From assembly GCA_026874595.1 (NCBI GenBank), contig CM049309.1:19471576-19535575 (forward strand): 64,000 bases of DNA, written 5' to 3'. The notes beneath the pieces are model-generated. The model saw only the letters and a program-made list of their open reading frames with translations, did no database searches and had not been told where the DNA came from. Shown piece after piece: positions 22,974 to 34,900 of the stretch. The position numbers were made by a program, and so were the translations under genes. This stretch comes from Sipunculus nudus (Eukaryota > Annelida > Sipuncula > Golfingiida > Sipunculidae). How positions within the stretch are numbered: the stretch's first letter is position 1; the number at the start of each line of letters is the position of its first letter.

Positions 22974-25900
22974 CTGTTTTGTAAGAAAACAGATGATAGG
23001 AGACACAGATAATTAGCAAAATACAGAGGCTGCTATTAATATACAGTGAAACCTGTGTTAAAAGACCAGTCGTGGGACTGGCCAAAGGGGGTCTTATTAG
23101 ATGGATGGTCTTATTGGACAGGTCATTTACAATCAGTGTGATTGATTTTGGTTCACACTAGGGGAGTCTTACTAGACAGGTGGTCTTACTAGACAGGTGG
23201 TCTTGCTAGACAGGTGGTCTTATTAGACAGGTGGTCTTTCAGAAAGGTTCAACTGTGTAAGTACAGGAGAACCTCCATTTATTGCCAACACCCTATCATT
23301 AGCACCTCACTTTTACAAATGTTTTATATGGTCCTGTGATGAGTAAGTGCTAAGTCCATATCTCCCTAATGCTAGCACCACTTTATTGGGAGCCCAAATA
23401 CAGGTCTATAATTGTGAAGTTCAACTATATTTGGTTCATCTAAGTAAAAAAACTAAACAGTGCATTTTATTATAGTAACATTTTATTAACATTTTATAGT
23501 AACTCAAATTATATCAAATCATAAGTTGGCTTTATTGAACCCTCCAAAAAAGATACACTACATATTATATTTGTGGTGTGAAATAGGACTGAAATGCCAT
23601 CCCATAAATCAAAATTCAGACACTGTTTTCTCATTTTTTTTTCTAGTTAAATTTTCTTGATCTGTCATATATCTATGCAGATATGGTTCTTGCAACCTGT
23701 TCAACCTTGTAGCAATGTACAACCCTCATTATAGACTGGAAAATTAGACATTTATTTATAAAATGAAAGTTGTGTTTATTACATATACTGCTTACCTGAA
23801 TGGCACAAACAATACATTTGAAAAGCAGCAATTGGAAATGTTGGTAAGTGTTATTGGTTAGGCACCTGAGTTTTAATCAAAATATGAAATAAGAAGTTCA
23901 ATTTGCCCTGATAGTGTACAAGATAAATGTCACTCAGGATAAAGTGTGGGACCTGATGATACTTTGTACAATTTTGTGGTTATTGTTCTATGTATTTTGA
24001 ATGCTGATACTTATGATAACATATCCTATGTATTTTGAATGTTGATACTTACGATAACAGGACATCGATCATCTTCTGTGTGTCTTTTGTTTTTTTACTC
24101 TTGCTGCCATAAACCAGATTTTCAATATCACGACACTGAAACAAAGGTTCAAAATATATACATTACTTTTCATGTGTTGTCAGAAAGACTTGTGTTCTCA
24201 AGATGATGAAACAGATAAGACCTACAGACAGAATGTGATACCTATATATAAATGAAAAGTAATGAAAGTTACACAGTAATACTTAGTATTGTGTGTTGTG
24301 CTGCTGTAATGCATTGTCTTGTGTGGTGTGCTGCTTTAATACATTGTATTGTGTAGTGTGTTGCTTTATTACATTGTATTGTGTAATGTGCTGCTGTATT
24401 ACATTGTATTGTGTGGTGTGTTGCTGTATTACTATGTATAGTGTGGTGTGCTAGTGTAATATATATATATTATATGGTGTGCTGCTGCTACACATTATAC
24501 TGCATGGGATGGCTGGAGTAACACAATACAGTGTAAGGTTCTAGACTGTGCTAGTGTAATACACTGAGTTGTGGTGGTGTAATTACACAGGCATGGTAAA
24601 TGTATGGAGTTAAAATTAAACCTCCATGATAAATGCTTCAATTCAATTATTCTTTGATTGTTAGGTGAGTTTTTAAAAAGTACATGCAGGAAACATTATA
24701 AATGTTTTTATCTATAATGACGGTCAATTTTGTTTTCAGACATGGAGTTATACTGTTCCCTTTGTTTGGCTAAAATGCTGCAGCAAGCAAAGGTCATAGG
24801 TTCATGAGTGGGGCAGTAAAGCCCCAGTTACATCACATTAACAAACCCCAACTGAGTTGCTTTTTGGCCAGAAAGTTTGGTTTATAATCAGCTACAGCTG
24901 GACATTGTTAATTCAGTCTAGCCTTGTCAGTATTTTTACAACTCACTGGGTGCTTGTCACTCTTTAACACACAGAATTGAAGAGCAATGAGGACACACTG
25001 GAAGTTTGGCAAGATTTTTGCTTGAGATCAGCTTGGGGAGAGGTTGCCAGGGCCCCCAGTGAGCAATGCTGAAGGATATTAGGGAATTTGTTGTGTCCGT
25101 TTTATTTGGGCAAATATAATTATCTGGATCTCAGAGTCAGAAATGCCCTTACAATGGGCATATTAAAGAAATTCAGATGAGGATTAGAAGAGGTTTCAGC
25201 AGCATCTTGTGGGACTCGTGCACATTTCTGGTGCAGCAATAATTTTTGGACTTGGCTGGGTTGTGACCACAAAATAAAAATTGATGAATGTCAGCCTGAT
25301 TAAGAAAATGGGGGAGGAATCTGCTACTCTGTCAATATTAACAAGAGCACTGCAGATGGTGCATAATATGCCCGTCATGTATCTGGTGACCTCTGATCTC
25401 ATTAAAAATGTGCAAATTTTGCTGAAAATGTAATTCCGATGAGAAACTCTATTGGTAAATATTTAAAATGAATATCATCAAAATGAATAAGATTTTTGGT
25501 AATTCTCTATGGTGCCATCAAAGTCTGGTGACCTTAGACCTGATTAAATATGTACAGATTTTGCAGGAAATCGAACGTAGGTGAAATATTATATTAATTA
25601 ATATTTCTGATTTATCAAAATCCACCTTATTCTAGTTAGTTATTGTGGGGAAACCCACAGTGTAGCCTGGTGACCTCTGACCTCATAAAATATGCATGGA
25701 TATTGCCTATAATCGAACTTGGGCAAGATAATTTATTGTTTAGTAGTTATGGTGAGATTCATTAAAATCCATTAATGCACCGGTAAGTTATCACAGCAAC
25801 ACTTAGATTTAACAGACAGAAGGACTGTGGGTATAAAATTATACTTCCGTCATACACAGGCGAAAAAAAAACCCACTGGGATTCAGCTGGTAATGTGATT

Positions 25901-28900
25901 TAGGCTAAACCTGAAATGTACTCTCTTTGCAAGGCTCTACTTGTACCAACTGATTGCTAGTATAGCATTTTAAAATTTTAAAATTTAAATATTTTCCTTT
26001 TGTATTCTGTTTCACAATAAATTCTGATAACATAGCATTCACGTTTCTATGCCTCCAACTGATGTGATGAGGGGTAAAAAAATATAAATATTCAGGATTC
26101 AATCAGTGAATGTTATATTTCAAACTTAAAAAATTGTCATGTATCTACTGTCCAACAAAATTCAACCTGGTTTCAACTTCAGCACTGGGCTGACTTTTTA
26201 TATGATTCAGATTAATGATTACAAAATTCTGTCTTACTTTCTGTAAAGCCTTCAGGGCTTTTTCTCCTTCTTGCTGTGAGAGATGCACAAAGCCGATAAG
26301 TTTGTAAGTCTCCGCAACCTCTGCTGACAAGTCTCCGTAAACCTCCACCTTGTCGTTAACTGTAGATTTCAACAGAGATATGGCCTCCTGTGACAGAAAA
26401 ATGTTATGATGATGTTACAGAAGGAAAAAATGTTATATCTTTTTTCTCTCTTTTTTATGTTTTACTATTGACAATTAATGAGTAAAATTTTCTCAGCATC
26501 TATGATGAACAAGCACCTGAAATTTTGGAATTAAGAGAGTTCATACTTGGTGCAGAGTTTCCTCACCCACCGTAACTACTGATAGCATTACATACAGTCT
26601 GAATATGAGTTTCTGTTACCTATCATTTCATATATTTATTATCAATTTATTTTCAATGTATTATATCTTAATATTTGAATCATGTGCTATACCAGTAGGT
26701 CAACAGATTTTGAGTGGTATTCTCTGGAAATAAACAAATGGGGTACTCCCCTAAACCATAATCAGTGATGTTATTCTTATAACCCTGTTTTTTTAATAGT
26801 ATGTGTAAACTGAATGAACTTCCTGAGAAAATCTTGACCATTAGTAAGTGATACACAGTGTGTGTGTGTGTCTGTGTGGGAAGGTCATTCCTAACATTTA
26901 CCTCAGGTCGGTCTGTCCTGATCATGAGTCTGGCTATGTCATCCTGGACCTGTAGTGTTTTCTCATGCTGTGGGCCGTGAGTGATTTGATAGATCGCTAA
27001 CGCCTCCGTCAGGTAACTTTCTGCAGATGTCTCTGCATCAGCCTCTCCGACTGACGAGTACGCTGTAGCCAGTATGTGAGCAGTCTCCGCAATCTCAACA
27101 TTGCGATCTTTGAAACTATAAATAATAAGAGCAGAACAGGAACGTATGAAAAAGTGAAGTCGGGTGTCAAGCCAATCATGGTGACCTCATCGGCTCCATC
27201 ACCAATGGCAAAAGATGTGGAATAGGTATGTTTCCAGTAGCTGCTCCACATACTATAATAAGAAGAACTGAAGAAGATTGGAATGTATATAAAACAAAAT
27301 ATGATGTTATTTTCCATGTTCAGTCCAATTTGACAATAGATGTGGATATCAGCCATGGGGTCTTTGCTGTTCTATTTTAGAATTTTTGTTGGGATTAAGA
27401 TCACAACATAAATTATTGATAAGATATATACAGATAATACATTACACAGGACTGATTGATATGGTAATATATATTCTTAACTGAAAAAAAAATATCAGCT
27501 GATTTATGGCAAGCCTATATATCTGTTAAAAATGTAAAATATTGTATCAAAGAGTAAAACTGAAACATTATGTCCAACCTGTCCTAGATAAACAATTCAA
27601 CGAATATTATAGTTGATTACTTCTAACAGAAAAACTGGCAACTTTTAAACTTTCTTGGCGCATATGTCATTTGAGAGCAAATTAAACTGTTAAGACAGGA
27701 CTCCCTGATTCTTTGTTCCCTGTTTGATTTATGGAGAAACCCCCCATTCCCCTCCCTGTGAATGGTGGTTTGTGGTAAACGGATGTGAGCTTTTCTGTAT
27801 TAATGAGAATATTCTCTGTTAGTATTCACACGCTAGAAGCCCCACTTACAAAATTTTCCCTTAGTAGGCCTATCATCGCCCACTTTCGCCTCATTCTCGG
27901 TATCTAGGTCATGCCTCATTTTGGTAGAGACACTTATTTGAGGGCAAAGGAGGAAGTATCGGGGAGGGAGAGATGTTTGTAGTACAGAAAAGCTCTCATC
28001 CCTTACTAACAAAACCACCATTCACTGGGAGGGGAATGGGGGGTTTTATTAGGTAAACATTGATGTGAGCTTTTTCTGTATTAATGAGAAGAAGACATAA
28101 ACCATGAGGAGGGAGATACTGACCTGGAACTACGAGGATGAAGAGAAGGCGGTCAGCAAGTAGAAGAAACCACAGCAGATGATGACATCGGCAGGGAGGT
28201 AGTGGGCCAAACCTGAGTAGATGTCGAGGAAGCTGTGCTGGTGACGTTACCAGTGTGCCGGCTGCAACCACGGGACTAATGGCGTACAGGCCGGAGACCT
28301 GCAGGCAGACGTCTTTTAGGTAAAATTGAGTAAACGTGGAAGGGGACTTCCAGATACCCATCTTGATCAGAGCAGCAGGAGATACGCCAGAAAGATGAGC
28401 AAAGGAGGAGGCGATACCCCGGCCTCATGAGCCGTGACATGTAAGGACATGAGGTCAGCCAGACGCAAGGACTAATGGGCGGTGATAATAGCATCCTTGA
28501 TCCAGTTACTGATAATAATGGGACTGATTTCTTTTTTTGGCTGCACCCAATTTGGAAGAAATAAATAGTTTCTTACGGCCCCTCCAGACATGACGAGCCT
28601 TAAGTATAATACCTAGAGGGATACACAGATGGAACAGGCGATAAGTTTCTAGGAGCAGCGAGGGTGACCGAGAGCCACCCTGCCTGTTGATATATGCAAG
28701 AACCATTGTGTTGTCCGTCATGACCAGTACATGACTGGCGAGTAAGCGCGGAGACCAATGTTCGAGTGCACGACGGACCACCAGAGTTTCAGAACATTGA
28801 TATGGAGCAGACACTCCCGAGGAGACCAGAGGCTGGAAATCCTAAGATTGGTCATGCCGGCACCCAAGTCCAACTGAGACGCGTCTGTAAAGATCAAGGA

Positions 28901-31900
28901 GGCGACAGTCTGGGTGAACGGAATACCGCAAAGGAGAAAAGACAGCCAGAGCCACGGACTGAGGGCCCGCCAGGCCTGGTGGGCAGGGAGAATCGCAGCT
29001 CAAGGAGACGCCGTACCCAGGAGATGCGCGAAGCAAAGGAGAGACTGCACCGGGCGGAGGAACTGGCAGCCCTCAGTTGAGGGAACCGTGCAAGGAAGCC
29101 ACTAGATGGGAACTGACATGGCGAGCCGTCAATAGGGAGCGATTCTGATGGTGCAGACTGATCACAAATTCGAGCGGGAGAGAAGCACAACCAGTCTGAA
29201 AATCTAGGACCCCGCCCAGAAACTGAATGTTCTGGGTAGGGACCAGATGAGATTTGGGGACATTGACCAGAAATCCCAGGTCATGAAGGAGGGAAAGCAC
29301 AAGGGTACGGTGGCGAAGAGGCTGATCGCGAGTACGTGGGAGCGTGAACGAGCCAGTCGTCTAAGTACGGGAGGACGGATACGCTGACGGACCGCAGGTA
29401 AGTGGTCACTGTATGAACCAGGATCGTAAAGATCCAGGGTGTGATATTGATCCCGAACGGGAGGGCGTGGAATTGATACACACAACAGCAGTAGGGAACC
29501 GAAGGAAAGGCTGAGATACAGAGTGGATAGGCACATGGAAATATGCGTCTGTCAAATCGATCTTGAACACCAATTTGCACGGGCGGATGGTGCGGAGCAC
29601 AGCGGGAACATTAAACATCCGAGACCGGGGCGGCTGAATGTAAGCATTGAGGTGCTTCAGATTGATAATTGGCCACCACTTCCCTTGTGGCTTGGGTACA
29701 AGGAAGATGTGGGAATAAAAACCAGGAGTATCCGGAAGGACAGGGACAATGGCGGCCTTCAGGAGAAGTGACTAAATAGCAGCCTAGAGCGCGAGATGCT
29801 TGCCCGGATTCTTGGGCGGGGGTACAACAAACGGAAACGTCGTGCGGTGCGAAGGAGTTGAAAAGAATATTCGGAAAACCGAAACGAATGGTATTTAACA
29901 CTAGGCGATGCAACATGATACTTACGGCCGCGCCCCCTCCGAGTGGATTTACCATGAAAGGAGGAGGCCGGGCAAGTCCCAGAGGCCTGAGCAGATGGGC
30001 GGGCGGGAGCAGTACGGGACTGGTAAGGGCAAGACGCCTCCGAGACCGGAGGCGGGCCTGATGATCTGAACGATGCAGGGCGGCCTCATACACTCTGGTC
30101 AGATGACCCCAAAGAGTAGAGAGCCGGTAAACGGCTGAGTTTACAAATCGGACAGCTCTGTGGATGACAGTGCGGGCTGGACAGACCGAAGGGTGCGGAG
30201 ACACCCAACGTGGCGGAGGAGGATACAATCCTCGACCAACGCCAGACCAAATGCTGGAGCTCAGCACAGGCGTGAGCAGAAGCCTGCCATATATTATTTA
30301 ATATGGCAGGATCCGGAGAAACAGACAAGAGGGTAGTCATGGCTTGCAAGTGGCTGACAAAGCTGGTGGTCTGGCGGGCGAGAGCCTCCATTTTTGGAGA
30401 ATTGAGAATAGGATACGTGCGCCGCCGGCGAATAAAACAACCTACCGTCTGTGAAAGGTTGATCCAGGCCCGACTCTGCCCAACTCTGCCGGCATCAGCT
30501 CTGACTGGACAGCAGGGAAGGCCTGAGACAGGACGAGCCTGTCAAGGCAGGTCATCCAGTACACTTTAGGTGACCAGAGGGTACTAATATGCCAAGGCAT
30601 GCCAGGCGGTACTGGCGATCCAGAAGATGAGGATATAGCACCAGTGACGGCGGCATGATGATTGTCTAGGAGCCTAGCCGTCTCATCGGTGAATTCCATG
30701 CACACCTGGGGCCCGCAAGTCGAAGCTGAGACTGACGGGTTCAGGTAGAACCTGGCCGATGCTGTAGAAGCGGGCGGTGGCCGGAGGCGCTGGAAGGTCG
30801 GCCCGGCCCGGCCAAGGTGCGGCCACTTGATCAAGCAGGTCAGACTTCATGGTGCAACACGCCTGTCTCTGGGTGTTGAGAGCAGTTCACTGATCTGTGC
30901 TGGCCGGAGGCGCCTGATCTGTTAACACAAGTGGAGAATAGATGGACGGAGAATCAAGAGCGGACGAGCCCCAAGGCACATGCCCTCACTGGAGCGACAG
31001 CTGAGACAAGAGGGGTGCGTATTCCAGGAAGGGAGATCCGCCCCACAAGACAAACAAGTCCGAGAGTCTTCCATAGTGGCCAAGGGAAAACAAAAGTGTA
31101 CTTACAGTAAGTGAAGCAACGAACATGTGAAAAAACCAACGAGAAATGCCAGAAATATAAGTGTCTCTACCAAAACGAGGCATGACCTAGATACCATGAA
31201 TGAGGTGGAATTAGGCGATGACAGGCCTACTAAGGGAAAAATTTGTAAGCGGGGCTTCTGGTGTGTGAATACTAACAGAGAATATTCTCATTAATACAGA
31301 AAACGCTCACATCAATGTTTACGTGATAAAACAAGTGGATAAATAAATAAAACATGGATAAGCCATATTAATTCATTTTCAAAATATTTATATGCTATAA
31401 AATGTATCTTGTTAGCACCACCCTTTCTCCTGAAATAGAGACCTATATCTCAGATATTACTTCTTGCCCTGGTATCACATTCTGTAAAGATTTTATCAAA
31501 AGACAAGTTCAAACATGTTGGTTCATAATTTAATATGATGTGTATAAAGCATTGAATTTAGAATTTGTATAAAACCATCAAGTACTGACACCTATGGGGG
31601 AAATATGATACCAGAAACAAAACAGAGAATTTGAAGCCAAGCTTTAAGAATACATTAACTCTGTTCTATGTACCTCTTTCAGTCTAATGTAAAAGGTAAC
31701 CCACACAATTGAGGATGTAGCCTACGTAGTAAGCCTTATTCCCAGTGAAGCCTACAATCCCCCGATATAAAAAGGTGTGCGTGCAAGGACACAGGTTTTT
31801 AAATAAATCATATAATTACCTTCTAATACAAATGTGGGTCTTTACCTGGGTGTGTAAACCATTTCCAATAATTTAAAACAAGAAAATGTGCAGGTAGCCA

Positions 31901-34900
31901 CAAGGCCTGCATTTTCTGTTTAAGGACAGACTGGCACTGTTTAAGTGAGCAAGCAGTAAATTTTATGCTTGGAATTCCATGATAAATGTGCCTGGAATCT
32001 AACAGAAGTCAGAAGGACTTTGAAAACTGACTGCTCCCTTGTTGGATTGACCCTATAACATGTCATATCTATTTAGAAACCTGCTATCATTGCTTCATGA
32101 GAGTGCACTTGGGGAATTATGTGTCATCATGTTAACTGAGTGAGCAAACAAGGAAAAGTGTTGTAGTTAACGGTTTATCAGATAGATTATGTTTGATTCT
32201 GTTGTTTAAATAGGGACAGTTAGCAATTCCTTGGCTTTCTAGCAGGGCACCTACAGAAAGCACATGGTACCCACCATCCCTATACACAGGGACAAATACT
32301 GTGTCTATTGTGGATGTAACAGTCCTTACTAATGAGTTGTAAAATCTTTGCTATAACATCACTCTGATCCTGTGTACTGGTCTCAAATACTCACTGTGCA
32401 GATGTTATAGAATGAGCTTGCTGGAAGTACTCAATAGCCCTCTCATGATCAGCCTGGTCTCCTTTGCTCTGCTCCAGCTAAAAAAAAAGTAATTACAGAG
32501 TACTGATGGTTTCTACCAGAGGGTGCTGATGGTTACAATTAGAGAGGGCTGATGGTTGAAAAAAAGGGTGCTGTGGGTTGCCAATAGAGGGCACTGATGG
32601 CTGCAGCAGAGGCAGAGGATTTTTCAAAGAATGTCAAGGATAAACCTCTGCTGTATGTCATTTGCTCAGCACATTTTATGTAGAAATCAAGCTATATTGC
32701 CAAAGAATTGGAAATTAAATAAGTGAATGGAGCAAATACAGTGGAACCTCTCCTTACGGGCACTTCTCTACTAAGGGCACCTCCTATTTACGGCCACTCA
32801 TGGGCAGTCCCTTGAAAGTAGGTCCCGAAATCTATAACCTCCCTACTAAGGGCACCTCTCTATTCTAGTTCAAATGTCTGGTCCTGTCAGTGTCTGTAAT
32901 CCAGAGGTTCTACTGTATAGTGGATGAACAGACAACACCTATTCATACTATGGTATAATAAACAAAGTATTTGTCTGTTGAATATATTTTATATTTTGCC
33001 AAACCGGTGGATCATTTTTGCAGTATAATATCCATGAGGTGGCTTTGTATGTATAAACAGAAACTAATGCATGAGCTTGCTTGGATAATTTACATGATAC
33101 AACTGTTTCATGAATTGTTACAATCACATGTCATGTGATAATGCAATTATACTGGCTGATAGTATTTCAACAGTATGCAAAAAGATTACCTAGATGAATT
33201 GCATTATTACATGTTGACATAATGAGTGATAGCCTAGGAATTGAGAGTCATATGACATTCACAAAATTGACCATGCAAGTGGGTGAGTCACTTGGTAAAC
33301 ATCAGGATAAACAAGCTGGAATATGTCTATGACAGCAGGGTTTATTCATATGTACAAGAGACATTGACCCTGTGCCGGAGGTTGCAACAAACTGTGCTGA
33401 TGGTTGCCACTAGAGGGCATTGATGGTTGATGGGGGATGGCAGCACCAACTTTGACCTCCCTTAAAACTGTTGGCAAATCCTGGTGACCAACAGTAATGT
33501 GGAGCCCTGGTAAGTAGTAGTGATACAATCCTACCACGAACAAGAACACTGCAAATGGTGTATAATGTGCGCGTCACATATCTTGCGACCTCTGACCCCA
33601 TTAAATATGTGTGATTTTGCTGAAAATGTAAGTAATTGTGAGAAACTATTGTTAATTTTCATAATGAATATCATGAAAATCCATCAGTCATCACCAAGTC
33701 TGGTGACCTCTGACCTCATTAAATACGCATGGATTTTGCTTGAAATCAAACTTATATTAATACTATTATATTGATTAATATTTCTGTTGAGTTTTATCAT
33801 AATCCATTATATTCTGGGTAAGTCAGCCACAAAGTAGCCTAGTGACCTCTGACCTTATTTAATATGCATGGATTTTGCCCATAATCAAACTTGGGCAAGA
33901 TAATCCATTGGTAAGTAGTAATGGTGAGTGTTGTGAAAATCCATCAAATCCCTGGTAAGTTATCACGGCAACACTAAAAATAAATGGACAGACAGACGGA
34001 CAGACTACAGGTATACCATTATACGTCCCATCATAGAAGGGCATATAAAGAACATATCATTAAACAATACTCACGTTTCCCATCCCCTGATACACAGGGA
34101 CCAGCTTGATGCTGTCTTGACCATACTTTAATTCTAGCTGATTCAGCAGTTTTTCAAAGTATTCCATGGCAATTGCATGTTTCTGCTGTCTGGAGTGTAA
34201 TCTGAAATAAATACATAAATATTCTATAACTGACTAAATTCCCACCCTGGGCACTTAAGGTTTTGAGCATGTGGTGTTTCAGTTCCCTAAAGAGTGCCCT
34301 CCTAATAAAATACCAGATTTGTCAGACTTTGTGAAACTACTAAATTCACTGAAATTGTCAGTTTTATCAATTTATTAAATTTGTTATATTCTATGAAATT
34401 TCAGTCTATTTCAGTGTGTAATTTAAGAATAGCAATTTGTAAATAATGAATAATTGTTAATTGTTTATTCAGTGATTCTCTGTAACATGTTTATCTGTTT
34501 AATGAAAGTCTATAGAAAATGTCAAACTTTTCTTCCCTAGCTTCCTTTTCTTCTGAAAAAACTTCCCTAACTTCCAGAAAATTCCCTAATTTTTCTAGGA
34601 AGGGAAAAAATATTTATTTTCCTTAAGGTTGCTGACCCTGAATTTAGGATGGATTCTTAAGAGCATTCATACAAGAGTATAATGTAACTGTACGAACCAT
34701 AAATGAACTGGTGACAGCTACAAGGAGAGTACAACTGTGCAATTGTTTTCCGATATATATCATATAATATTACTTTCCTACCTGCCAAGTGCATTAAACA
34801 GTTTGATCTTCCAGTCTGATGTAAATCATGTAATGTTACATTCTTACTGGGCTAGTGCATTATACAGTCTGATCTTCAAGTCTGATGTAAATTATGTAAT

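Larger units (their letters stand above)
27733..31323 (-). mobile_element. DIRS-type tyrosine-recombinase retrotransposon, decayed (intron 7)
   Basis: A 3.6-kb element on the minus strand. It has inverted terminal repeats of about 165 bp (27775-27940 and 31158-31323) that read GTAAACATTGATGTGAGC, TTCTGTATTAATGAGAATAT and TAGGTCATGCCTC from the outside. It also has an internal complementary region (28010-28090) carrying one block complementary to 27737-27772 and one copy of the ITR start. This split layout is diagnostic of DIRS elements, which integrate with a tyrosine recombinase and make no target duplication. Reverse transcriptase, RNase H and recombinase motifs follow in the expected order but are broken by frameshifts and stops. 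Total length is below a typical intact DIRS, so parts are probably deleted. Confidence 0.88.

Noticed and set aside
28766-29105. Plus-strand Arg/Glu-rich frames
   Set aside because: They are antisense shadows of the DIRS RNase H and reverse transcriptase region.
29611-30267. 218-codon minus-strand frame
   Set aside because: It lies in the DIRS element and its residues are mostly Pro/Arg/Ser from the wrong phase. The genuine RT and Gag-like pieces of this segment are in neighbouring frames.
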